The notes under the pieces: generated by a model
Database searches by the model: none
Seen by the model: only the letters and a program-made list of their open reading frames with translations
What the model was told of the DNA's origin: nothing
Part shown: one piece after another, positions 45,843 to 57,352 of the stretch
Layout: every line of letters starts with the position of its first letter
Numbering within the stretch: the stretch's first letter is position 1
Program-made: the position numbers and the translations under genes
From: Deinandra increscens subsp. villosa
Taxonomy: Eukaryota; Streptophyta; Magnoliopsida; Asterales; Asteraceae
DNA length: 64,000 nt
Assembly: GCA_039602395.1 (NCBI GenBank)
Contig: JBCNJP010000035.1
Span: 5,013-69,012, forward strand
Direction: 5' to 3'

Positions 45843-46141
45843 GCGTGTCAAAACCACCCTCAGCGTATCAAATCGTTGACCACCGTACCAAACTCTTCAG
45901 CGTACCAACTCAGTAGCGTACCGGTGAACTCAGCGTACCAGAATTGTCAGCGTACCACCTTGGTACGGTGTAACTGCCTGCGTACCAACAAGTAATAGTC
46001 GCGTACCACCGATGAAGATTGCCTTGCGTACCAACAACCAGCATGCCAGAAATCTATGAAAATTGCCTAGCGTACCAAGGAGCGTACCAAAGGATCATCC
46101 GGCGTACCATCGAATTCATCGGGCATACCAATGGCGTACCA
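45843..46141. repeat. GCGTACCA motif array in the leader
   Basis: About 16 copies of GCGTACCA or one-base variants between the primer site and gag, with one inverse copy (TGGTACG at 45961). The starts I read are mostly 15-21 bp apart (for example 45843, 45863, 45883, 45900, 45916, 45933, 45950), with unrelated bases between. Single copies also occur in the LTRs. Confidence 0.85.
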
Positions 46142-46351
46142 AACACAAATCGAATGATTTTTGTAATTTTGACTTTTTGAACTGGAAATTGCAACAGTGA
46201 GGTGCGAAAACACTCTAGAAAGCTTTAGAAAATTTTTTTGACCTTAGAATCACTCAGAGTTAAGAAAAATTGATGAAAAACGACCAACACCAAACTTTCT
46301 CTCACTAGGATTTCAAAAAATGACCAAATCACAGCAGTAGAGCAACCTGGA

Positions 46352-46365
46352 TTGCTCTGATACCA
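46352..46365 (-). other. Primer binding site of the gag-only element
   Basis: The minus strand reads TGGTATCAGAGCAA, two bases inside the 5' LTR; matches initiator Met tRNA-type sites. Confidence 0.9.
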
Positions 46366-46367
46366 CT

Positions 46368-46738
46368 TGTAAGGATACGGAATAATCTTACTACTGCGTG
46401 AATCAATCAATCTAGTGAACAAAATAAAGCAAATAAGAGATTTCTTATTGAATCACACAAGATTACAAAGAACTCTCTCTGGTTTCTCTCTCTAGAACAC
46501 ACACAGAAAGGTGTAGAATGACTCAGAGTCTTAAGCTCACATTCTAACACAATCCTATTTATAGTAGCAACAAATAAGCCTGCGTACCATGTGACGGACC
46601 AATTGGTACGAGCATACAATTGGTACGGCGTACCAGATGGTACGACCACCTTGGTATGTTGACACACAGACTCACTAACACACGCTCACTTAGATACAAT
46701 ACACGAGACACTCTGTAGCATAGGAATATGCTCTAACA
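46368..46738 (-). repeat. 5' LTR of the gag-only copia element
   Basis: Closely similar to 40372-40743 with scattered substitutions. A TATA-like box (minus strand TATAAATA) lies at 46557-46564. Confidence 0.85.
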
Positions 46739-47069
46739 GGACCTAACTAACATTAATTAGGCCCCATTAGCCTTCATTGGGCCTAAGCAAGCATCATTGG
46801 ACCTAACTGACTATCATTGGGCATAAGAAACCATTGCTCGATCTCATTAGGCTTCATTGGGCCTAAGAGAATAACATAAGCTCTAAGTGACATTCAGTGG
46901 ACCTAGTTGATCTTCATTGGACCTAACTGACATTAGTTAGGTCCCATTAGCCTTCATTGGCTAAGCAAGCATCATTGGGCCTCAATGACCACAATGGGGC
47001 CTAACAAACCATTGCTCGACCTCATCAGACTTCATTGGGCCTAAAAGAACAACATAGGCCCTAAGTGAC
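46739..47069. repeat. 20-bp minisatellite, block 2
   Basis: Same units as block 1 and in register with it across the copia insertion. Ends with GTGAC, which is repeated at 55843 on the other side of the next insertion. Confidence 0.85.
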
Positions 47070-47729
47070 TGTCAGGACCGACTTCACTACGAGAATTTTG
47101 ATCGTGAGCAAGAACGAAGATTAGATGAGGAGACTGGATGATGAGAATCTAAGAACATCTATAACAAGAAATTGATAAATTAAACGATTCATTGATTATT
47201 GCTGAATGATTACAACGAACCGAATGATTACAAACTCGTCATAGGAAATCCATGGTCACATTGGGTTGAGCTCAAACCCAATGTGAGACTCTCTCTCTCT
47301 AGAAATGATAGCTCACATCACTCGAAGAATCATCTCTTATTCATTTCCTTATTCTCTTTTTTTTTCAAATGAAGCTATCCCTTTCTATTTATAGAGAGCC
47401 CATGTGCTCACTAGCCAACTAACTAGCAAGACACAAATAAAATGAGCAAATTACAAATAAACAACTAAAGTAAATTATTAATTAAATCAAAGTTGATTTA
47501 ATTAATATGAAGCTTGACTCGCTCGAACCGATCTTTTGTTGACTTTTACGTTGACCTTTACGTTGACCGTTGACTCGAACAGTTAACTTTTCAAGAAAAC
47601 GTCTTCGGTCCAAACTTGCAAGTCTCGATCATCACAACCCGCATCTCTGAATCATTTCACAACGTATTCTTCAGCCGAATTATTCGAGAATAGATTTGGC
47701 GTCAGTCACACTTATTTTTTGTTCCAACA
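47070..47729 (-). repeat. 3' LTR of the LARD-like element
   Basis: 660 bp, TGTCAGGACC to TTCCAACA on the + strand. Contains TTGACTTTTACGTTGACC-type short repeats near 47545-47590. Confidence 0.85.
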
Positions 47730-49517
47730 ATTCCCCCTTGACTGACGCAAAAAAAAAATGCCATTCAGTGGCATGGAAAAAAGGCACTAAGCCAAAAAAG
47801 TGCCACTAAAAGCTTTTTTAAGAATATGCGGCACAAAAGATAAGTGCCACTAAAAGTGGTGACACTAAAGCCTTTTAGTGGCACTTTTCCAATACGCCAC
47901 TCAAACTTTTAGGCTTTTAGTGGCACTTTTTTTTCTGCCACAATAAAGAAAAAGACTATTGTGACAAATGTTTTATGCCACTAAAAGATTATTATAGTTA
48001 TATATCTATAGTATATTTAGTGGCACTTAATCTTTTATGCCACTAAAGTTATTATAATCTCTCTCACACACACATATATATATATATACACTAATTTTAA
48101 TGACATTGCAACAAAAACCACATTATCTACATTATAAAATATAAGATATAATATAAAATATCAATAGAATGATTAAATTGTAAATGTAGATCCAAATGTT
48201 TACAAAAGTAATTTTAACATTCAAACATGTTTCAGTTTTCAAATGTTTACACAAATAGTTAAAACATTCAAACGTAGTTATCATTCCCCATCAACCATAG
48301 AAACATAGCTTCGAAACCTCTTATTGTATCCACCCTGTCATCATCAACCATATAATCAAGCATTAGTACAAATTTAAAATCAACCGGTATTATATACGCA
48401 TTTACAAATTAAAATTAAATTCGTGCATACTAGTTTTCTTATTACGTATCATTATTCTATATATATCATACCTCTTTAAACATGTCATTGTTACCCATGT
48501 CTTGCTCTTCATATGCCTACACTTAAATTGTTAAAAGCTTGTATGAAAATTCTTCAAAGCATTGTTACCTGCAAATACATATATAACAACCTAATCATGT
48601 TGCTATCATATGTTCACTTCAAAATGCAAACGGGTCAAATGGGTAAGGTAATAGAACCAAGCCATTGTTGTATAAAAAAGTAGAAATAAACAGTTAAAAC
48701 TTACCCATTAACATTAGTTCCTCCAATTAGAACATAGAGTTTTTGGGCTGGTTTGTTGGTGATTATGAGCAGTTTGAGTCAGAACATACAACTTTGGGGC
48801 TGGTTTGTTGGTGATTATGAATTACATAAAATGGGCTGATAGGCGATGCAAGAAATCACAATTTCTAATTAGTTTTCATTATATACTAGTTCAAGTAGTT
48901 AAAAGTCTTACCTTTTTAAAACAAAGAATATCAATTGTTCAAACGGCTTTCTTGCCCTGTGAATTAGAGATATTTGCAACAACATAAGCACATCTATATA
49001 TTGCAACAAATAATAATGTATAACAGAATAGCGTTTCAATTTTGTTGTAAACCCTACATCGCGAAGTAAAGAAAAAAACAATAATGTAGAGCAGAACATT
49101 TAAATTCTGTTGTGCCTACTTAAATTATGTCCTGGCTACTCAAATAGATTCATTTTGAACAATTGTAAGTGATATTCTGTTTGTAAAGGTTCAAAGCTGT
49201 AACTTACAAGCAAAGAACATCCACATATGACAATCGAGAATCATCATTAACCAACCAAGCAAGTAGTGCAAAAAAAAATAACACATAAAAATGCATCTGT
49301 ACCATTAATCCAACAGCAATCTCAAAAAACTTCCTTGCAGAACAAAAAATGAAGTCAAGGAAATCCCAAACACTAAGAACCCCAAATAATAGCATAACAT
49401 AGTTAACACTCACAACAAACAACAACAAAAGCAAATCACAACACATCAGAATGAACCTATTTGAGTATTAGGCACCTTCTCTTGCTTTAATTGGTTTAAA
49501 ATCCTCTATTCTTTACC

Positions 49518-49823
49518 AAAATGGTTGCGAACACATAAAACTTATTAGTCAAAAATGCAGTTTATTTGATCATCAGATCTGGCATCATAAAACCATGCAA
49601 CTGGCTCTGAAAGTAAAACAGCACTAATTAAAATGAGCAAGCAACTTTAAAACCAACCCAAAGAACACATACTTTACTTAAATGGTTGCGAACACATAAG
49701 AGCTGATTAGTCAAAAATGCATTTTATTTGATCATCAGATCTGGCATCATAAAACCATGCAGTTGTGAAAGTAAAATGACACTAATTAAATGAGCAAGCA
49801 ACTTTAAAACAACCCAGGCCTAC
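49518..49823. repeat. Tandem duplication of about 160 bp inside the CACTA element
   Basis: The segment starting AAATGGTTGCGAACACATAA at 49518 is repeated at about 49680, including TTGATCATCAGATCTGGC and GAGCAAGCAACTTTAAAAC; copy 2 has small deletions. Nearby smaller duplications: GGGCTGGTTTGTTGGTGATT near 48746 and 48797, and TGTATGCAAAATCTTACTAT near 49951 and 50003. Confidence 0.8.
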
Positions 49824-51985
49824 ATAAACATGATTCACCAAAAATGCTTTGATAACAGTAGCTATGTTTATTCATAACGGGTCAAACATATAATATTAAA
49901 GAAATAATAATAATAAACAAACCTGTCCAACTTTTTCAAAAGTAATTACTGTATGCAAAATCTTACTATCCAATATTATAAAAGCCACCCGTTTCAAATT
50001 AATGTATGCAAAATCTTACTATCCAATATTCTTTTTATTGAAATCTCTATAGGGAACAATAATAACTGAATACACAAACACACACCATATGAGAAACAAT
50101 CCTATCATACATCAACTATAAAGCTAATAAAAATAACATCCAGGCAAAAGAACAAACAATAACTGAATACACAAACACACACATAAAGACCCAATCATAT
50201 AAATAATATGAAAATCAATGACTAAAAACTTAAAAAGTACCTCAGCAGAAGATTAACAGAAACCTTCACCCTGAAAAACAATATGCTAAATTAAAACCTT
50301 TCAAACCTCATTAAAACCATAAATACTTGAAAAACAACATATAGAACAAACAAAGAGATTGATTGTGCCATGAAAAATATATGTAAACCAAAAGAACAAA
50401 CAAATACATTAATATAGTCACATGTCTCGCCCCTTTCACTTAGTTGTTGACCTCAGGTTGAATCTTAATCATGCCTGCACTTTAAATTCTCTCATGCCTA
50501 GCAAATTGTCTTATAAAATTCATAGTTTAAATGAAGAATATAAATTACACCTATAATATTTATTCCCTGGAGGATAAACATTACCCATGACTAACTTAGT
50601 TTGCTTTTGGTACCAGCAGCCATACCAACAATAGTGTGTTGATGCACAACCTAGCAGAAAAGAACTCTCAATAGGTTAAGTTTATGCGGTTTTTCATCCC
50701 ACCTTCTTGATTCTTTTCATATCTTTAATGTTCATTTTCTTGATTTACTTATAATTACAGTTCTTTTTGTTCCAAAACTGAGTTCAAGACCAATTAGGGC
50801 GTGTCACAATGCCTCATAATGTATTTCTACATTCTACTTTAGTACAATCAAGAAAATTGATCCAAACAAAAAAGGAACCCAAGAAGCAATTAATTACTAC
50901 TCGATTGAATCTTCTGTTGCCGTTTTTGTATCTTTCTTGATCAATTTGTGTTTGACTACTGTTTTTGCTAAGGGGTTTTATGATACAAAACAAGCCAACT
51001 TATAGGCCTTGTGAATGTTGGTCAGTTTCTTGAAAAGAAATACAGTGGAGGATTTTTGCCCATTTTTATATATGTGGAGCGTCAGGTTATTGGCAGCACA
51101 ACGGGTCAAAGAAGCACTATCACATGTATTTGGTTTTGCAAGTAATCATTCATTAAATATGATTAGAAGACTATATCATTAGATTTGTTGAATACTTTCC
51201 CCTAAACAAACCCTTTTAGCATGTTGTGATGTTTATTTTGAACGTACATTAGATGACTTTTGAGTTTGACCCATTCGACCCGTTTGATATGTTTCATGTT
51301 TACCAACTTTCTTTACATTTACCCTCTTTGACCATGATCAAACAATTACAACAGTAATACAATTGACCTGTTCTCATATAAGTGGATTAAAACTACCGCC
51401 TCTACGCTTAACATTCCTCTACATGTCCAATATTTTATAACTTACTATTATCATCTGTATTTGTAAATTTGAAAACATATTTACTAAAATCACATCTTAT
51501 TATAACAGCATGTCTGTATGATAATTTAATCTGCTATAACTTCAGGCTCCTTTTCATGTTTTTATTTATTCTTTATGGTTATCCAATTACTTTGTGACAT
51601 TATGTTCATGATGGTGCTGCTATTTGTTTCAACTGGAAAACCTGATCTACTATATCCCCATTGTTATTAGCATACATGTGACTATTCGTCTAGTATGTTG
51701 TTATAACAGTTAAAAATTCATAGATCGGTCAATGGAGGCTGTCAAAAGATGAATGTATGAGCGACTAAATCAACAACCGCCATTCACGACTAAATCAGCA
51801 ACCATTTATGTCCAAGTCACATAAAACAGAAGCATAAGCATAAACGACTAAATTAACAACCCTGATTCCCAATTAGAATCTAACCTGATGAAAAGATTAA
51901 AGTATAAACCAATGGAGGCTGTCGAGAACCAGCGAGGCAGACGGGAATTGAGCTAAAATTGAATACAAGGTGCTATATATCAACA

Positions 51986-51994
<9 letters not shown>

Positions 51995-52018
<24 letters not shown>

Positions 52019-52019
52019 A
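51995..52019. repeat. GT microsatellite
   Basis: About 12 GT units after a short AT run, within the CACTA element. Confidence 0.85.
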
Positions 52020-52500
52020 GGGTGATATAAGACAATGAAGAAACTACGGTTTGTAAAGAAGACGATGCACTTACCAGTAATCCGCATCTGTGTTATGTTT
52101 TGAGAGATGAAATTCGACGGGTTTGATTCTTCGAATATGCCCTATGCCGGACATTTTTTTGTTCCTTCAACTAGTTCAACTGCTTGATGTCTTGGGGGAT
52201 GAAATTAGGGTTCAATTACTTTGGGGGGAATGAAATGTAGGGTCAATTTATTTTTAGCGGTCTTGATTTTTAATTTGGCGGTACTCATTTTTTTTTTTTT
52301 TGATGCTTAGGTTAATTTTTAGAAAAATTAAAAGCTATAAGTAATTGTGACTTAATTAAAGTGCCACTAGTGACACAAAATCTAAATGCCGCTGAAACTA
52401 TGAGTCAACATATAATGTGTCGGTAAAACCCTATATTAGTGGCACAAAATTTAAATGCCACTAAACAAATGTGCCACTAAATGGCATTTTTTTTGTAGTG

Positions 52501-54290
52501 GTTGTCAAATCTTTCATACTGGTTAAGAACCGCTCTGTCATACATCTTCGAAGAATAACTGATAAACCCGAATCTTTCTGTTGTAAAGATTCCCCCTTTG
52601 AATAAGCTTCTTCTGTTCTTGTTTCTCCAGTTGAAAGCCAAGTGTTGCAGCTCACTCGGTTCACACGGTCGGGTACAATACTAAGAATGCTGAACACCAG
52701 AGTCAAAATCGTAACAAGCTGAATCAGATAAACCAACCAAACACTGAAAATGCTCCAACTTTTGATAATCGACCCAATAATCCAAATCCATAATGGTTCC
52801 CCCTTTTCTCTAGATCTCTCTAAAAACATCCGATGTGGAAGCGGAAAATCAGATGCAGAGAGTGGAACCGTTCCGCTCAGTTTCAAAGAGAAAACGATGC
52901 TAAAATCCTAAAATCAGAAAATCTTTCGAGAAACCGGAAGCCGGATACTGACAATTGTGAATGATCCATAAATACTGAACTTGTTCCGCGTGACTGGGTT
53001 GGATGCAAAAATAAAATGTCAAATCGGTGAAAAACTGAGATCCCGAACGTGAAAATTATTCATAACCGGAGTCTTCATAAATTTTGGGTCTTGAAAAACG
53101 AGCTCGGAAAAATATTCAGTGAAGAATTCTAAGTCAAACGGTGCAATCTGGAATAAATCTGAGAAAACTATCAATTTTTATTCAAGTAACGGGCTTTCCG
53201 TTAGAGATTTAATGGAATATTCCAATATTTAACTGAGATTCTAGTTAATTCGGTTAGATGACATCGGCACTGCATCAGCTAAACTACTTGGAGTGAGACA
53301 TAATGAAACGGTCACAAACTTAACCGAGAAGCGAAACCAGTCTGTCAGTGGTCGTTAGCTAACGTGGTCTTGACGTCAAAAAAAAAACTAGAAACCCGGT
53401 GAAAATATGGCGGAATAAATCCATGACTAATGAAACATTCCAAAATTTCGTTAGGGACGTCAACTCTGTTAATCTTGTTAAAGAGTGACAGAAAAAAAAA
53501 CCCCGTGTTTAACAAAAAATACTAAAAATACCATTAGTCTTGAAAAATTTGCATTGAAAAGCACAATCCGTGTGATTATTTATAGACCAATCAGAATTCA
53601 GCTTGAAAACAAAATCAACGGCTGGAATTATGTAATCTGATGGTTGTAAAAGCTGATCCACGTGAATGCAAATGCACCAATCAGGTTGCACCACAACAAA
53701 TCCTTCAACGGCTCAGATTGAATGAGATGGGCGGCCCAGATGATGATCCGCGTGGTATGGTGATGCACCAGTCAGGAATGACAGCTCCAAGGACATACAA
53801 CGGTTCTCGTATGTCGCGTAGGGCCTACATAAATTAAATCGGCCAATGAAATTGCTACAACCACACAGCCTTCAATGGTTCTCAAAAGAGCTGGGAGGGG
53901 TCCATGCGCGACAACTTGATGCCTTTCAATGTCCTTTTTTTTGCTCAGGTGGGTCCCACAAGACACTTTCCTCCAATAGAATTTCGACAGCCCTTAGGGT
54001 TGACTTTGGAAATCCGCCAAGGGAGGAGAGAGAGAATTCACGGTGAACTAATCACTCTCAACCACGTCATCGTCTTCCTCATACCACCTGAAACCCTTGT
54101 CTGCCGAAATAAATCCACCGGAAAAACGCAACCATCGCTGGAAAAGCGTATTATAACCGTATCTCCCACAATACTCAATGAAAATCAATGAATTTTATGT
54201 CCACGAACTCCTTATTTGATGCTCTACATATGTGTACGATCAGAAGTCATTGAAAATTGTTTGAACAAAAACCTAGTTGTCAAGTTTAGA
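52501..54290 (-). other. Interior of the LARD-like element without recognised domains
   Basis: No Gag or Pol motif in either strand. A minus-strand frame at 52461-52886 with a hydrophobic middle crosses the CACTA junction and is not treated as a gene. Confidence 0.5.
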
Positions 54291-54291
54291 C

Positions 54292-54488
54292 GAGATCGCC
54301 AAGGTTATTCGAGGTCGCCAAGACTTATTCGAGGTCGCCAAGCCCATGGCCAAGATCGCCAGGTACAGTTCCAGATCGCCAACTCAAGATCGCCAAGGAG
54401 GATTCGAGGTTTCCAAGAGCTAATCCAGATTGCTAAGAGTAAGCTGAGATCGCCCAGACAAACTTCAAGCTCACCAAAGATCGCCAAG
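54292..54488. repeat. GATCGCCAAG motif array at 20-bp steps
   Basis: Eleven copies of GATCGCC or one- to three-base variants, starting near 54294, 54313, 54333, 54354, 54374, 54388, 54408, 54428, 54448, 54469 and 54479. Most steps are 19-21 bp, with one of 14 and one of 10. The bases between copies differ. It lies about 700-900 bp inside the primer-site end. 54489-55179 has no recognised gene. Confidence 0.85.
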
Positions 54489-55179
54489 TACATCTTCAAC
54501 AAAACCCAGAAAATTTTATGAACACATAAAGAACAGCAGTAAACCCAAAGCTTCGTGAACGATTTTGAACCACCAAAACAGGATGAAAATACAGATCCAT
54601 GAATGAAAGATGAAGTCTAGCATTAGACGAAAGCATTCTGGCCACAAACAACTCGAAACGTAGCTTTAAACGTCCCGAATCATCCCTGAAATCTGGAAAT
54701 CTATCTAGAACACGAAGAACACCTAGTAAACACCGTTAAGTGTGTGTTTTTCCAGATCTGTCAAATATGTTACGAATCAGGCGAAACCGATGCTTCCAAT
54801 GGATCCGGAACACATTTTCCATCAAGATTCATACTTTATTTCATCCAAAAACACTAAGAATAGCACCAAAAACTCAGAATCAAAGCTCAAAAATCTTCAA
54901 AAACTCCAAAAACGGGAAAACTCTAACAGGTTCGTTTTTTCTGCTCGGATCTCATATTTCTTCACTTATTTTGACGTATGGAGCATGAAATCACTTCCAA
55001 ATGAACCCAACAACAAGAATCTATCATCAGATTCATCCAGAAATCATCCAACAACTCCAAAAAATATGAAAAAGTAGAAAAAGTCTCCAAAGTGGGTTTT
55101 CAAATCTACACTTCATTCAAGCTCAAAATGAAGATTCGAGTGATCAGATTCGTCGTGAGACGCGATTTGATCGGTACCC

Positions 55180-55191
55180 GCTCTGATACCA
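55180..55191 (-). other. Primer binding site of the LARD-like element
   Basis: The minus strand reads TGGTATCAGAGC, two bases from the LTR; initiator Met tRNA type. Confidence 0.9.
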
Positions 55192-55193
55192 TT

Positions 55194-55842
55194 TTTCAGG
55201 ACCGATTTCACTACGAGAATTTTGATCGTGAGCAAGAACGAAGATTAGATGAGGAGACTGGATGATGAGAATCTAAGAACATCTATAACAAGAAAATGAT
55301 AAATCAAACGATTCATTGATTATTGCTGAATGATTACAACGAACCGAATGATTACTAACTCGTCATAGGAAATCCATGGTCACATTGGGTTGAGCTCAAA
55401 CCCAATGTGAGACTCTCTCTCTCTAGAAATGATTGCTCACATCACTCTAAGAATCATCTCTTACTCTTTCCTTATTCTCTCTTTTTTCAAATGAAGTTAT
55501 CCCTTCCTATTTATAGAGAGCCCATGTGCTCTCTAGCCCACTAACTAGCAAGACACAAATAAAATGAGCAAATTACAAATAAACAACTAAAGTAAATTAT
55601 TAATTAAATCAAAGTGGATTTAGATAACATGAAGCTTGACTCGCTCGAACCGATCTTTCGTTGACTTTTACATTGACCGTTGACTCGAACAGTTGACTTT
55701 TCAAGAAAACGTCTTCGGCCCAAACTTGCAAGCCTCGATCATCACAACCTACGTCGCTGAATCATTTTACAATGGATTCGTCAGCCGAATTATTCGAGAA
55801 TAGATTTGATGGCGTCAGTCACACTTATTTTTGGTTCCAACA
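55194..55842 (-). repeat. 5' LTR of the LARD-like element
   Basis: 649 bp, related to 47070-47729 with scattered substitutions and small gaps. A TATA-like box (minus strand TATAAATA) lies at 55508-55515. Confidence 0.85.
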
Positions 55843-56813
55843 GTGACCTTCTTTGGACCTAGTTGACCTTTATTTTACATAACTGACCTTCATGAGGCCT
55901 CATTAGCCTATATTGGGCCTAAGCAAGCATCATTGGGCCTAACTGACCACCATTGGGCCTAACTGACCACCATTGGGCCTAACAAACCATTGTTCAGTCT
56001 CATCGGGATTCATTGGGCCTAAGAGAACAACATAGGCCCTAAGTGACCTTCATTAGACCTAGTTGACCTTCATTTTACCTAACTGACCTTCATCAGGCCT
56101 CGTTAGCCTTCATTGGGCCTAACTGACCACCATTGGCCTAACAAACCAGTGCTCGGTCTCATCAGGCTTCATTGGGCCTAAGAGAACAACATAGACCCTA
56201 AGTGACCTTCCTTGGACCTAGTTGACCTTCATTTTACCTAACTGACCTCCATGAGGACTCGTTAGCCTTCATTGGGCCTAACTGATCACCATTTGGCCTA
56301 ACAAACCATTGCTCGGTCTAATCAGGCATCATTGGGCCTAAGAGAACACCACAGGCCATAAGTGACCCTCATTGGACCTAGTTAACCTTAAATTTACCTA
56401 ACTGACCTTCATCAGGCCTCATTAGCCTTTATTGGGCCTAAGCAAGCATCATTGGGCATAACTGACCACCATTGGGCCTAACAAACCATTGCTCGTCCTC
56501 ATCAGACTTCATTGGGCCTAAGAGAACAATATAGGCTCTAAGTGACCATCATTGGACCTAGTTGTCCTTTATTTTACCTAACTGGCCTTCATTATGCCTC
56601 ATTAGCCTTTGTTGGGCCTAATCAAGCATTAATGGGCAGTGACCAACATTGGCTTAACAAACCATTGCTAGGCCTCATTAGGCATCATCGGGCCTAAGCA
56701 ATCCTTATAGGACCTAACTGACATTCATTGGACCTAGTTGACCTTCACTAGACCCAAATTACCTTTTATTAGACCTGGTTGATCTTTATTGGATCCAAAT
56801 TACCCTTCATTGG
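55843..56813. repeat. 20-bp minisatellite, block 3, with higher-order units
   Basis: The longest block. Units of 20 bp with the core CATTGGGCCTAA are grouped into higher-order units that begin GTGACC near 55843, 56043, 56202, 56362 and 56542. These are about 200, 159, 160 and 180 bp long, close to 10, 8, 8 and 9 basic units. Each position in the larger unit keeps its own variant (for example AAGAGAACAA, AACAAACCAT). Confidence 0.9.
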
Positions 56814-57323
56814 TAGGGGTGTTCAAAAATATCAAAATCCGAATCCGAATTCGAAATATCCAAAATTTTCGAAGTTTGGATATCCAAAAATTCGGATATC
56901 CTAAATTCGGATATTAATTTTTAATTTTTTTTAGATATTCGGATATCCGAAAATATCTGAAATGTATATATATTTTTAAATATTAAATTATATATATTAT
57001 TTAGTTTAATGTACTTTAACTTAAGAAACCCTAAATATAATGTTTTAAACGCTGCTTCTCACTCTCTTTGCTTCTTTGGATCCTGTCGTCCTCCAAAACT
57101 CAACCCTCACTGGCTCACTGTCTTACACCACCGACTTGTAGTTCATCATCGAGCTTAGTCACCGTTAATTTCACTATTTAATGTACTTGTATTAGAGTAT
57201 TTTCTCATTTAGATGTCTATCACTAGTAATTTTAGAGATAGAATGTATTTTTTTTAATTTTTTGGGGGGGTTTTGAAAATTCGGACATCCGAATTTTTGG
57301 ATATCTGGTTTTGAACACCCCTA
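56814..57323. mobile_element. hAT-type MITE, copy 2
   Basis: Ends TAGGGGTGTTC and GAACACCCCTA are perfect inverse matches. The 8-bp target duplication is TTCATTGG (56806-56813, 57324-57331), part of the minisatellite unit. The interior has the same GGATATCCGAA-like motifs as copy 1. No credible ORF. Confidence 0.85.
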
Positions 57324-57352
57324 TTCATTGGACCTAATTGACGTTCATTAGG
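57324..57352. repeat. 20-bp minisatellite, last units
   Basis: The array continues right of the hAT MITE with CATTGGACCTAATTGACGTT and ends near 57352. Confidence 0.75.

Larger units (their letters stand above)
40372..46738 (-). mobile_element. Gag-only SIRE-like copia element, 6367 bp
   Basis: LTRs of 372 and 371 bp (40372-40743, 46368-46738) with TG/CA ends. The flanks GGACA and GGACC form a 5-bp duplication with one mismatch. The primer site at 46352-46365 and the purine tract after 40743 show minus orientation. The coding part holds a long, broken Gag with two degenerate zinc knuckles and a coiled coil. I see no protease, integrase, reverse transcriptase or RNase H. This matches the concept of gag-only non-autonomous LTR elements (TR-GAG type). 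Confidence 0.85.
47747..52500. mobile_element. Non-autonomous CACTA element
   Basis: The right end at 52500 reads, on the minus strand, CACTACAAAAAAAATGCC, a classic CACTA terminus. The left end has the matching AAAAAAAATGCCATT (from about 47750), but the outer CACTAC is replaced by TGACGC. Sub-terminal repeats AGTGGCA / TGCCACT occur many times in the first 320 bp and the last 170 bp, as in En/Spm-type elements. No transposase is recognised in the 4.75 kb, so it depends on another element. The interior is AT-rich with several small duplications and stop-rich frames. Confidence 0.75.
47070..55842 (-). mobile_element. Large pol-less LTR element (LARD-like) with nested CACTA
   Basis: LTRs at 47070-47729 and 55194-55842 are closely similar. 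The target duplication GTGAC (47065-47069, 55843-55847) is perfect. The primer site TGGTATCAGAGC lies at 55180-55191 on the minus strand, and a purine tract CAAGGGGGAA follows the left LTR at 47730-47739. The interior, once the CACTA insertion is removed, is about 2.7 kb and shows no gag or pol domain. The right LTR starts TTTCAGG instead of TGTCAGG. Confidence 0.85.

Noticed and set aside
45843..46141. CRISPR-like array
   Set aside because: Cores are too short and variable, copies occur in inverse orientation, spacing is uneven, and the setting is a plant retroelement.
52461..52886. 141-codon minus-strand frame with a hydrophobic middle, possibly a membrane protein
   Set aside because: It crosses the CACTA right end, so its last residues are transposon DNA, and no family is recognised. 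Probably chance.
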